From Phallusia mammillata (lineage: Eukaryota; Chordata; Ascidiacea; Phlebobranchia; Ascidiidae), in the NCBI GenBank assembly GCA_003260075.1, contig QLIY01000022.1, forward strand, positions 226,830 through 290,829: a stretch of DNA of 64,000 bases, read 5' to 3'. Positions 22,254 to 37,800 of this stretch are shown here, piece by piece. Positions within the stretch are counted from its first letter, which is position 1, and every line of letters starts with the position of its first letter. The translations under genes and the position numbers were made by a program. The notes below the pieces were generated by a model. The model was not told where the DNA came from, did not search any database, and saw nothing but the letters and a program-made list of their open reading frames with translations.

Positions 22254-24158
22254 ATGCATCACTTTTTGTGTGTTTTGGCTGCTGTTCTTTGTACCATTGT
22301 TGATGTTAATGCAGAGTATCAAATCGATGTTTTCCCACTCAACAAAGCTTCAAATTTAGATCATTTTTGGGAAAGCACTGGTCTCTGTCCGCCATTGCCT
22401 CATAAGGATGCAGGAAAGTTTTTGCTTTCTGAAGACATGCACCAAAACCTGGTGTTAATTGCCTCTACTCCCCACGCTGGAATTAAACAAGTTCGTGTAC
22501 ACTGGTTGCTTGACCTTGTTGAATATGATGGAAAAAACTACAATTTTACACAATTGGATAAATTCGTTTCTTTACTACACAAAAATAACTTGTTTCCAGG
22601 CTTTGAAATAATGGGGAATCCATCTAACACCTTTACAAATTTTGACAACTTTACGCAAGTTCTGCAATTAAAAGTGCTTGTAACAGAAATTGCCAAAAGA
22701 TACATAACAAAGTTCGGATTGGAATATGTTAAAAAATGGAATTTCGAAACATGGAATGAACCAGACCATGGGGATTTTGATTCGGTTGAAATAACTGTAA
22801 CAGGTTTTTTGAAATACTATGATGCATGTTCTGAGGGTCTGAAAAAAGCAGATCCCAGTTTGGTATTCGGTGGACCTGGGGGTGCATGTAAAGGTGTTAC
22901 ATTTTCTAAACGTTGTTGGGCATTGATGTCACATTGCATTAATGGCTCTAATTACATTACTGGTAAGGTGGGTAGTAGAATTGATTTCATTTCCATTCAT
23001 AAAAAAGGAAATGGAAAGGCACAAAATATTTTAGAAGAAGAGCTGGAAACATATGGGACCTTACAGTCAAACTTTTCAGAACTACAATTTTCACCAATTT
23101 ATAATGATGAAGCTGACCCCTTGGTGGGATGGAGTAAGCCAAAATGGTGGCGAGCAGATGCAACATATGCAGCAGTTATAGCAAAAGTTATAAGTCAGCA
23201 TCAAAATCAAATCATTGCAAAGAAAAACAACTTTCAATATAAACTGTTAAGCAATGACAATGGTTTTCTTAGCTTTGCTCCAAATTATTTCACACAAAGG
23301 ACTCTAAATGCAAGAATTCAAATCAATAATACAGACCCAAAGTATGTACATTTTATTAAGAAACCAGCACTTGTTGTGATGGGACTGCTGGCAAAACTGA
23401 ATGACATTCAGGTTAACATGAAGGTTAGTTCTGTAAAACCTAGCACTGTTGGTGGAATTGCTTCCAGATGCTCCACAAAAAGCTGCCAAGATCTTGAAAT
23501 ATCAACAATTCTATACAACAGCATGGATACTACGTTTGGATTTGGCCAATCATTCATAGAACTAAACTTTCATGATCTTCAAAACACTGCTACAATCTTT
23601 TATAAAAGCAGAGGTCTTCTGCCACCTAGTGATGTGAAAATGATGGTTTGTGAAGTGAACAATTTAAAGACAAATCCATATGCGTTTTGGAAAGACATGG
23701 GCAGTCCCACTTTTCCTAATACCGCACAACTCAAATTGTTGCATGCTGTGGAAGGCCCATATTGCTTAAATCCAACTGAAATATCATTCAATTCCACAGA
23801 TAAAAGCACTGTAAGAGTAAAGCTTCCCTTACCTGGGGTTTTGTTACATCAAATATGTTGGAAGCCTGCTAGCTTTCAAAATCCTCCAGTGAATTTACAA
23901 GCACACAAAATTAACAAGCGCCAAGTTTTATTGGTTTGGGACGATAAATATATTCAAACAAAGTGTATTAAGACATATGTTGTACAGTACGCACAGAACA
24001 GTGATCCTCAGAATTACAAAACCATCAATAATAAACACATACTATTTAACTCACTTACTTTTGTTAGTTATGATAATGTGATTGGGTTCTTTCGTGTTTA
24101 TGCAGTTGACATGTGGGATCGTGCTAGTCCATATTCAGATGTAATTTATTTTCAGTAA
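22254..24158 (+). CDS. IDUA: alpha-L-iduronidase (GH39), intronless
   Basis: Lysosomal glycoside hydrolase that removes terminal iduronic acid from dermatan and heparan sulfate. The ATG at 22254 gives 634 residues (human enzyme 653). It starts with a signal peptide (MHHFLCVLAAVLCTIVDVNA). The TIM-barrel domain contains KWNFETWNEPDH with the acid/base Glu169 and IYNDEADPLVGW with the nucleophile Glu286. The spacing of 117 residues equals that of human Glu182 and Glu299. Other family blocks are FLKYYDACSEGL, IDFISIHKKG, WWRADATYAA, VISQHQNQ and LLSNDNGFLS. The C-terminal beta-sandwich and fibronectin-III-like part ends in DMWDRASPYSDVIYF. Several N-glycosylation sequons are present. The gene is one exon (14 in human). 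A 3' splice-site-like TTGTGTTACAG ends at 22237, 16 bases before the ATG. An AATAAA lies near 24416. Confidence 0.96.
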   Translation: MHHFLCVLAAVLCTIVDVNAEYQIDVFPLNKASNLDHFWESTGLCPPLPHKDAGKFLLSEDMHQNLVLIASTPHAGIKQVRVHWLLDLVEYDGKNYNFTQLDKFVSLLHKNNLFPGFEIMGNPSNTFTNFDNFTQVLQLKVLVTEIAKRYITKFGLEYVKKWNFETWNEPDHGDFDSVEITVTGFLKYYDACSEGLKKADPSLVFGGPGGACKGVTFSKRCWALMSHCINGSNYITGKVGSRIDFISIHKKGNGKAQNILEEELETYGTLQSNFSELQFSPIYNDEADPLVGWSKPKWWRADATYAAVIAKVISQHQNQIIAKKNNFQYKLLSNDNGFLSFAPNYFTQRTLNARIQINNTDPKYVHFIKKPALVVMGLLAKLNDIQVNMKVSSVKPSTVGGIASRCSTKSCQDLEISTILYNSMDTTFGFGQSFIELNFHDLQNTATIFYKSRGLLPPSDVKMMVCEVNNLKTNPYAFWKDMGSPTFPNTAQLKLLHAVEGPYCLNPTEISFNSTDKSTVRVKLPLPGVLLHQICWKPASFQNPPVNLQAHKINKRQVLLVWDDKYIQTKCIKTYVVQYAQNSDPQNYKTINNKHILFNSLTFVSYDNVIGFFRVYAVDMWDRASPYSDVIYFQ

Positions 24159-24856
24159 TGATATTTTCTAAACAGTGTTATTTTCCATGTTTTTACTTAT
24201 TTGTGCTTTCAAATAATTAATGCATTTGGCTATTTTTTATTTTTTTTATATCACTTCCACTGTAAACTGACAAACACAAATCATGCCATTGAAATATAAA
24301 ACAATATTCCTACACACTGACGTTATGATTATGAAAAGGCAGAAATCTTCCTGCTGGGTTGTGATTTTAGAATTTTTGTCATGGTAAATCAGTGATTTTT
24401 TAAAAAAGCTTTCAAATAAAAAAAAATACAAACATTCTACAACTGAAGATGCTACAGCTAATAAATACAACAACTATAAAAGGGGGGGGGGACTTTCAAA
24501 TGAAAAAAATACAAATATTCTACAACTGAAGATGCTACAGCTAATAAATACAACAACTATAAAAGGATGGTTTAGAATTGAGGTTTGTCATGATAGAAAC
24601 CACTTTACAAAAAATAAGGATAAAAAAATGTAATTGCACTTTCTTGTATCAGTTTGAACTTCAAAACAAACTGAAACAAATTAGGAAGCAACAGCTTTTT
24701 AAATCGGATGAAATAACAACAAACTTGCAATATTCTTAAAACAATGGTAAGGTGTGTATGACGTAGGGTATAAATGTTGATGAAAAATATCAATACAGTG
24801 GTTTCAAACAAAAGCACAGTTGTAAAAATTCTAGGTAAAACAACAATCTGAAAAGT
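24159..24856. other. intergenic between convergent IDUA and CCDC102
   Basis: AT-rich shared 3' region. A duplicated join is centred on the G tract 24482-24491, with copies about 24410-24481 and 24492-24566. The AATAAA near 24416 could serve IDUA. No coding is seen. Confidence 0.5.
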
Positions 24857-29516
<4,660 letters not shown>

Positions 29517-31143
29517 AACTTTAAAAAGTTCTGCAACTTTTCTCTAGGGAATTTAAACAATGTTAGATTTTTAATATGAATAAAAAAAATTTTGAGCCAC
29601 AGTTAAAAACATTTTAAAATAAAATTTAAGCAACTTAAATTAAATTCAGCACAAACCAAAGCAGAAAATCTGTTAAACGGCAAAGAAATGAGTGTTTGAA
29701 GGCTCTTTTACGTTGAGTGTTTATAATTTACTTTTATGATTTCATGCTTCTGCAGTTCTGGTTTTAGTGTTTATTTCACATTCTTTCTACACTGTTTTTG
29801 CTTGCGGTCACTGTTGCTTTAAAGTTTAAATTCAAACACTAAGGGGGGGGGGTTATGATTTCATGCTTCTGCAGTTCTTGTTTTAGTGTTTATTTCAAAT
29901 TTTTCCTACACTGTTTTTTGCTTGCGGTCACTGTTGCTTTAAAGTTTAAATTCAAACACTAACGCTAGTGTATGACGAAAGGCGAAATGGTCAATTCAGG
30001 AACATATTATTCTCAAAATCTCAACACCATTTGCCTTAACACAGGTGTTAAACCGTGTTGTTCGGTTATATTATATTTTACATAGTATATTCTATAACTA
30101 TATTTTATAAAATATATTATCTTCGCTTTAAACTTTTAGACGTCGAGTGAAGATTCTGTCAAACTGTTCAGCAAATAGTGCAAATAAGTCTATTATGTTG
30201 AGACTTCGGTGATCGGAGATGAGCAGTAGCGTCCCTCGCAATGCGTGACAACTCGGTCGTGCATCGTTGGATAACGAAACGCATGATTAATTAAATTTTA
30301 TTTTGACAGCAAAAACACACAAAATTTTAGCTGTTTACACCGGTTAAGAGTAGACATATTTACACACAAACAAACGTTCATAACTTTAGCGGCATAAAAA
30401 TATGCAGCACAAAAGATAGCTTAAGCGCCACGCCAAAAACAATTGAAATTGCGCATAAAGAAATGTAACAAAACCAGGGAGTCGAACCGGAACTGAACCC
30501 GAACCCGCGAACCGGGGGGGGGGGGGACACCATTTGCCTTAACACATAGGTGTTATTCGGTTATATTATATTTTACATTGTACATTCTATAACTATATTT
30601 TATAAAATATATTATCTTCGCTTTAAACTTTTAGACGTCGAGTGAAGATTCTGTCAAACTGTTCAGCAAATAGTGCAAATAAGTCTATTATGTTGAGACT
30701 TCGGTGATCGGAGATGAGCAGTAGCGTCCCTCGCAATGCGTGACAACTCGGTCGTGCATCGTTGGATAACGAAACGCATGATTAATTAAATTTTATTTTG
30801 ACAGCAAAAACACACAAAATTTTAGCTGTTTACACCGGTTAAGAGTAGACATATTTACACACAAACAAACGTTCATAACTNCATTTTATTTTGACAGCAA
30901 ACACACACAAAATTTTATCTGTTTACACCGGTTAAGAGCAGACATATTTACACACAAACAAACGTACATAACTTGAGCGGCATAAAAATATGCAGCACAA
31001 AAGATAGCTTAAGCACCACGCCAAAAACAATTGAAATTGCGCATACAGAAAGAATTTAAAGAAATGTAATAAAACCATTGGCCTACCCCTACAGCCAGTG
31101 CTAGTTACTGTTATTGCTGATGTTACCTGGTTACAAACACACT
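29517..31143. repeat. intergenic region present in up to three copies
   Basis: Upstream sequence of CCDC102 and downstream of the collagen gene. Copies 29733-29842 and 29853-29963 flank the G tract 29843-29852. The block about 30024-30475 recurs at 30527-30880 after the G tract 30514-30526. Part of it recurs a third time from 30882 after a single N at 30881. The 30478-30513 segment is a truncated end of a CAGGGAGTCGA element. No coding is seen. Confidence 0.65.
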
Positions 31144-34005
31144 TTATATACAATGCATAGGCCTACGTTTGTGATGGTTCTTCTTCAACCAGACACATTT
31201 GTGACCACAGTCTTTAAGCTAAAACAACATTTTTACCAAACATAAAAACTTATAAGTTATTTTAAAACAAATAGACCTACCTGTGCCTAGACATTCTAAT
31301 GGCCCAAGAGTGTGCCAGCCATATTCCCCAGGATCACCAGTGTCCCCAAACATCAGTTTGGTCACGGGTAGTTTTAATTTGTCAGTAAGGTAACCTTCAT
31401 CAGAAGTTTCTGGTGGCGCGTTTGTGTCGCAGTTGCACTTTAACTTGGGGTTATCGCAGGTTTCTGTACATTTTTAGAGACGGTGAAAGTATAATGGCCT
31501 ATGATGTAGGCTAAATGAACCAAACGAGGAAGCAAAGTGCGGCTTGCCCAAACCACTTCATTTCCTATTTTTCTTTATTGCTTAGGGGGGAGCATACTAA
31601 AAGAGTTTTTTTAATTATCGTTTTCACAGCAACGGGGACTAGAAATTAAAAGTCATTGTTTCAGGGTCACAACATTTTTACCCGTATCTCCACAAGCACA
31701 GTAGTAATTACTCCTGGACGTGGATCCTCCCCAGTAACTCATTACGTCACCGTCACGTGATACCCACGCTCCGTACTGATGAGCCCCGTCATTAAGCAAG
31801 AAGCTGCCATCACAGCGATACTGAAAACAATATTTTATTGACTTGCAACGATTTTGCACAATATAGCCTACTGATTAACAAACCTTAATGTATTGTCTGC
31901 AGCCGGATGAGGCTTCAATTAGAGCGACAATCTGATTCATGTTTGCGTTGTATACGACGTTATGTTTGTAGCAAAAGTCTTTCTCGCACTCTTCGACCTG
32001 GCTTTCGGAATCGAATTGTGTCGAACTTGACTCAAAGCTGTTGTGCAGTGAAAAGTTACAACTTTTTAGTAGGATGGAATTTTATCCGAACTTACCTTGA
32101 TCGCCACTGAAGTTACAAAAAACATAAAATGGTTGTACTAGATCGGGTTTGGGTGATATGAGGTAAGTTCCCGAATGATTAGAACTAATATCTTCACATG
32201 TTCTGGGAATTTCTGAAATTTAAATCAAGGATTGTTTTACGTAGGCTACGGTTTTTCTGGGGGGGGGGGACCTTGATCGCCACTGAAGTTACAAAAAACA
32301 TAAAATGGTTGTACTACATCGGGTTTGGGTGATATGAGGTAAGTTCCCGAATGATTAGGACTAATATCTTCACATGTTCTGGGAATTTCTGAAATTTAAA
32401 TCGAGGATTGTTTTACGTAGGCTACGGTTTTTCTTCGACCTATTCTTTCACACTTAAGTCTTTAGAGTTAAATCGTAAGTAAGTTTTATCATCTTTACTA
32501 ATTAAGATACAAAATTTACACAGATTTGCGTTCAAAGATAAAGCAAATCGTAAAACGCCTGATATTAACCTTCGACAAACGCACGTGAAAACTAATAAAA
32601 CATGTAAAAAAAATTCAATAGTTTAATTAATTGTTATTAAGTTTTTTTCACGCTTGGTGTTTTTACATTTATCAACCTACCAGTAAATTGGTTCATAGCT
32701 TCTACCTGATTCCGTAATCTCTGTAGCTCTGTCATGTCACAGTCAATACCTGGGGGGGCCTTGATTTCCTGGTTCACCCTAAAAAACTTATTTAAACATA
32801 ATATATTTTGCAAATATGCAGCTGCTTTGGGGGGGGGGTTCTGTAGCTCTGTCATGTCACAGTCAATACCTGGGGGCCTTGATTTCCTGGTTCACCCTAA
32901 AAAAACTTATTTAAACATAATATATTTTGCAAATATGCAGCTGCTTTGATACGCTTTAACCAAGAAACTATACGTCAAAAAATTTGCCGTAAATAGTGAA
33001 TCGTAACACTCTATTGCAGTGATGGGGAGACTCGAGTCACCTTTTTAAAAGACTCGACTTGACTCGAGTCTCAGTTGTGAAGAGACTCGACTTGACTTGG
33101 ACTCATCTTAGTAGAGACTCGACTCGGACTCGTTATTTAACCAACAAAACGGAAATAATGGATAACCTGTTCAGTTGACTTCAACCAAACAACAGCAGCA
33201 ATTTACTGTGCGATGCGAAGTTATTACTGCTTAATTTTAACGTAACGAAGTCGCTGCTACATTTTGCTAAACTTTCTTACGCTGGCATTAAGTGTTGTAC
33301 TTATTGCTTGGGTTTTAAGGTAATCGAATGCAGTACATAGCGCATGCGGTAAAATATGAATTTTTTGTTTTCATAAACTCCTTTGAACAGGATGACGTTC
33401 ATTTCCTCACTGTTTAATGAATGTCAATTAATGTGTCTCATTAAAGATGACCCTACTCTAAGAAAGGGACGTTGATGGGATTTGTTCATTGTAATGAAGC
33501 GGTGTCCGTTTTAAGTTAAAAAAGGCGCGATGAACCATTCAAATGCTGGATTAACTATCTAAACCTTTTTGCAAAAACTTTTTGTGACTTGCCTTGACTC
33601 GAACTGCTAATGACTTGACTCGACTTGAGACTCGAACCGCTAATGACTCGACTCGACTTGAGACTCGAACCCCTTGTGACTTGACTTGACTTGGGACTCG
33701 GACCCCTACTGACTTGACTTGACTTGAGACTCGACTGATAGGACTCGTTACCCAACCCTGCTCTATTGGCTGTAGGCTACCTTGGTCCCTGGAGGTCCAG
33801 CTGGCCCAGCTTTTCCAGGTCTTCCCGTGTCGCCTCTGGTTGATTGTGCGGTTAGATTTGACGAAATGTTTTCCGAGATTGGTCCATCGGATCCGTAAAT
33901 GTTGGTGATGGTGTAATGGGAGCAGCCTTTTTGATTTGCAACTATTTGTTTTAGCATCAAAACCAGACAAATGTTTATGAATCCACTTCTACTCTTCATC
34001 TTCAT
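31144..34005 (-). CDS. secreted collagen-like / fibrinogen-related (CASPR-type) protein, frame broken in this assembly
   Basis: Exons: 34005-33781 (ATG, signal peptide, start of Gly-X-Y stretch GDTGRPGKAGPAGPPG), 32778-32681 (Gly-X-Y then Leu-rich heptads), 32212-32096, about 32037-31884, 31820-31682, 31463-31281, 31211-31144 (stop). Exons 3-6 make a fibrinogen-like domain of the neurexin-IV/CASPR kind: CEDISSNHSGTYLISP, PFYVFCNFSGDQ, then AWVSRDGDVMSYWGG, CACG, CNCD, DEGYLTDKLKLPVTKL, FGDTG and HTLGPLEC. It is probably a trimeric extracellular-matrix or innate-type lectin-like protein. Two frame faults exist. The G homopolymer in exon 2 is 7 long (5 in its duplicate) where 6 keeps both phases. 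Exon 4 is one base off at its start. Both may be sequencing errors. The last exon boundary is uncertain. The exact family name is not known to me. Confidence 0.75.
32088..32947. repeat. two duplicated joins that copy exons 2 and 3 of the collagen/fibrinogen-like gene
   Basis: Around the G tract 32259-32269 the block 32088-32258, containing all of exon 3, is repeated at 32270-32436. Around 32829-32838 the block about 32721-32828, with part of exon 2, is repeated at 32839-32947. Only one copy of each exon is needed for the domain. The two exon-2 copies disagree in a G homopolymer (7 versus 5). Confidence 0.75.
33017..33760. mobile_element. hAT-type MITE, 744 bp, rich in GACTCGA repeats
   Basis: An exact 8-bp target duplication CTCTATTG lies at 33009-33016 and 33761-33768. 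The ends are CAGTGATGGG and CCCAACCCTG (imperfect inverted repeats). The sub-terminal regions are arrays of GACTCGACTTGAGACTCGAA-like units in both orientations. It sits in intron 1 of the collagen/fibrinogen-like gene. The open frames across the arrays on the minus strand are repeat artefacts. Confidence 0.9.
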
Positions 34006-34827
34006 TATTAACCTTGTCCGAAAAATTGATGCAAGTTTCCTGATAGTCCTGTTTAAAAAATGCCAAGACTAAACTTTAGCCCAAGTTGTTACACAATCAA
34101 GAAACATTTTTCTAAATACGACTTTATGTTGTTGATCGCTTCTGTCTCAGCAGACTAATCCAGAAGAATTTCCAAAATTATGTTACAATTAGCCTACATG
34201 CGAGAGCACATAATTACCAGGTTTGCGCTCACCTCAAGTAGATCTTCAGATTTTGTGCCATGTACCAGTGAAGTGCTTTACTTCACTGATAAACATGGAA
34301 GTTTTATACTAAAGCAACAAGAGATTTAAACATATTTTCAACGTAAATTTCATAAAGCTGTTTTGTTCTTACTATTACCATTTATTTGTACAGGTTGAAG
34401 TGAAAAAAAACTTATGTGGTTAATAAACTTTTGGTTACAAGTAACTATAGGCCTACTGTATAAACGAGCCCAGCTAGCTCTTTCGCTTTGCTTAGGACGT
34501 ACTGTTATAAAGTTAAATCTCCACACTGCACAAAATACTGCTAACTTTATTTTGTAGCGAATGTTTTAATTGTTACCTATAGAAATGAAAGTTTACAAAA
34601 CTGCAATTGCTCTGTGCAAACTTTGCTACTTTTTTCATAATCGCCTTTTTCCCTTTATCGTGTTCTGCCCAAAACTTTTTGCATTCGAAGCGGTATAAGC
34701 GTATCCAGTGTAGTTGTCAAAAGTAAACTTCAGTGTTAAAAGGTGCTCAAAGGCAGCAATTCAAAATATATTCGCCTTTTGGTTTTCAAGGGTCATTGGC
34801 GAAATATTGTAGGACCTTAAGCAAGGC
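34006..34827. promoter_or_regulatory. divergent intergenic region, collagen-like gene (-) and SLC22 copy 1 (+)
   Basis: An 822-base head-to-head spacer. Its right two thirds align with 42240-42432 upstream of SLC22 copy 2 (for example GCGGTATAAG and GTTGTCAAAAGT), so promoter sequence was included in the tandem duplication. 3' splice-site-like sequences lie near both ATGs: ending at 34790 for SLC22 copy 1 and at 34049 on the minus strand for the collagen gene. No TATA box is evident. Confidence 0.45.
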
Positions 34828-37800
34828 ATGTCATTGTTTGAAGAGATAGTTGATCAAATTGGCTGGGGAAGGTATCAAATTCGTAACACTGTGTTTTGTC
34901 ACATAATTTCTGGTTTAATGGCGATTCATGTACTTTCGCCAATATTCATAGCTTATCCGTTGCCATATTCGTGTAACCCCAACTCAAAACAGCAAGCTGA
35001 GTTGGTAAGTATAGTGTCGGTAGAAACAAATCTTAACTGACAAAAACTCAACAAGTTCAAAATTTACATTTTCGCTAAGTTTGAAAGCTAAGATCTACAT
35101 CAGGGGTGTCCAACCTTTTTGGCCAAAGGGCCACATACGGTTTACGAATGATTGCGCGGGCCACTTGAGTGTTTACTGCTAATTTGTAATCTTAAAATGG
35201 CTGTCCACATGTCCACTTTTCTTAGTATATTCTGTTAGCGTTACTTGCTTTTCGTTTCTTATTTGGCATAATCTATATCACTGCAGAGTGCGTAAGATAT
35301 TTTACTGCTGAATGCGTTTTGCGCGAGTGTTTGATATCAGATGTACAACAATGAAGCAAGAAATATTGACAGACTCTTGAAGCAAGAGTAAGATTGTGAC
35401 GTAACAATGCAGAAATTGTGATGCGTAACAATATGCATTGTGGTGCAATAAAAGTAACTTGAACAGTTGTGTATTACTCTATTAACAAAGAAATAAAGCA
35501 AAACAATAAATGCCAATCCTCGGAATGTAAGATCGCCATAAATGGGGCAGGCGTTAAAGTTCATAATATAAGTCATTTCGAAAAATACCGCGCGGGCCAC
35601 TCATAACCTTCCTGCGGGCCAAATGTGGTCCGCGGGCCACGGCTTGGACACCCCTGATCTACATGAATAAACGACAAACAAGCTACATGTTCATGTAGTT
35701 TGGAAAAAAATGACAAGTAAACTGTGTATTGTAGATTTGCGACATGACTTTGAATGAGAACCAGACCAGCCTGTTTATTCCAACTAAAATCGATACAACC
35801 GAGCTGAATCACTGCAAAGAGTACGTTCCAGAATCATTAAGTTTTTAGACTATAGTGAAGGAGTAACATATAAATATTTTATTGTTTTTTTTTACCCCAA
35901 ATGAAGATGTAAAAATTTTTTTTACTCTTTTTACTTCATGACAAACCGAGTTTACTGAGAAAGTGAATTTTTTTTCAGGTATTCATATACCCTTTCTCCG
36001 CTGGTATCTTCAAATACTTGTACATTTTGGGATCATGAGCGAACACCTAACCTGGTACGGCCATTACATTAATTTTCACGGGAGCAAGTTAATCTGCTGC
36101 ATAAATTTAACCAATTTATGTTTCAGACGATTGATTGCACGGAATTTGTGTTTACCAACGATGGAAATGTGCAGAGTTCAATTTTCGCAAAGTACGAAAT
36201 GATTTGCAACAAATCGTGGTACAATTACCTTTTGCAGTCACTTTTCATGGTTGGTGTTTTCACCAATGGCTTGGTGTTTGGAAAAGCCTCAGATAGGTAC
36301 AGCATCGATGTATGCTGCTATCAGTGGAAACATTTCAAAACAGTGTTGTCTTCTCTTTTTTGTAGAATTGGGAGAAAGCAAGTACTATTGATAATGAGCA
36401 TTGGAACAATAATACTCAGTTTCGTCATAGCTTTTGCCAATTCCTTTCCACTCTATGCTGCTCTAAGAACAATGGTTGGATTCTTCTGCTTTCCTGGACC
36501 AACTACTCTAGTTTTAAGTATCAATTGCCTTGTTACTTATGTTTCTTAAAGCTGCAGCAGAAAAGATTTGAATATATTTTTTCTGCTAAAAGGCACTGAA
36601 ACAACCCGGACCAATCGAAGGGCAATAATGACAAACGTAATTAGCTTTGGATTTTCAACTGGAACTATCGTTTTGGTACTTTTCGCCTACTTTGTCAAAC
36701 ACTGGCAAACCTTGCAAGTAGTTAGCAGTTTAACCTTCAGCGGATGCCTAGTGTTCTGGTGGTATGTTATTGTTCTTTTGACCCTTTCTGTCCTTTACAT
36801 TTTTCAACTTCCTACCAGAGGTGGGCGGATCGGGAAATTTGAGATCCGAAATCCGATCCTGAATTGTGATTTTCCGCTCCGATTCGATCCTGATCCAAAA
36901 TTTTCGAGCCACAATAAGATCCGATCCGAAAAATATCCGACAATTTTCTAATTTTATTAGAACTGTTTAGTTCACTACAAAAATTATCTAAATGTAACAT
37001 CTAGCCTGAAACAACAAAGAAATATTAACATCTCACAACATAAAATAAATATAACCTCCATTGAAGTATGCAACTTCTTAGTCATCAAATTTTCACCTTC
37101 TATAACGGCGTATAACGCTTCCCTTACTCCCTGTTGCACGTTACTGTTTACGGTAGGCCTACTATGTCATGTGATAACCAGATTTTACAACAACACAAAA
37201 AACACAGGACACACTCATAAGGGTGCACAACTGCACACGGCACACAGCAAATATGTTCAATTCAAGTTTCTATTTATATTGCTTTCGACGGTTACTTGAA
37301 TACTTGCCCCATACAATTTCACAAATATTATATTATTTTCCCTGAGTATGTTGTACAAAAAACTGGGTTGGATAATCCGGATCCTGATTCGGCAGCTGTA
37401 AAGTGGTATCCGATCCGGTATCCGTCAAAAAACGAAGATCCTGCCGGATCACGATCCGGTATCCGGATCCATGCCCAACTCTGCTTCCTACTGTGTGATA
37501 ACATGCGTTGTATACCATGCGATCACATGCGGTAGCATACGATATTTAGTACCACCGTCTTTTTGGTAAATCATTTTGGTTGACCAATGCAAGTATTATT
37601 TTTTTAAATATCTGTCAGGTTGTTTGATGAATCTCCACGTTGGCTGGTTTCTAGAGGCAGAGGCGAGGAAGCTTACGAAATCCTTGAAAAAATCTCCAAG
37701 GTCAATAAAGTTGGTACAGCAGAATCATTGGTAACGTACGTAAGCGGACTTGCTTTCGGTTGTATCTTGGTAGTTACCAATTCAGCTGTTACAGATTAAA

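Noticed and set aside
33551..33970. Ser/Val-rich repetitive 139-codon frame on the minus strand
   Set aside because: It overlaps the GACTCGA arrays of the MITE at 33017-33760 and runs out of frame over collagen exon 1.
35101..35656. 87-codon minus-strand frame at 35337-35600 and another at 35573-35812
   Set aside because: They lie in or over the edge of a hAT MITE in an SLC22 intron, with no protein similarity.
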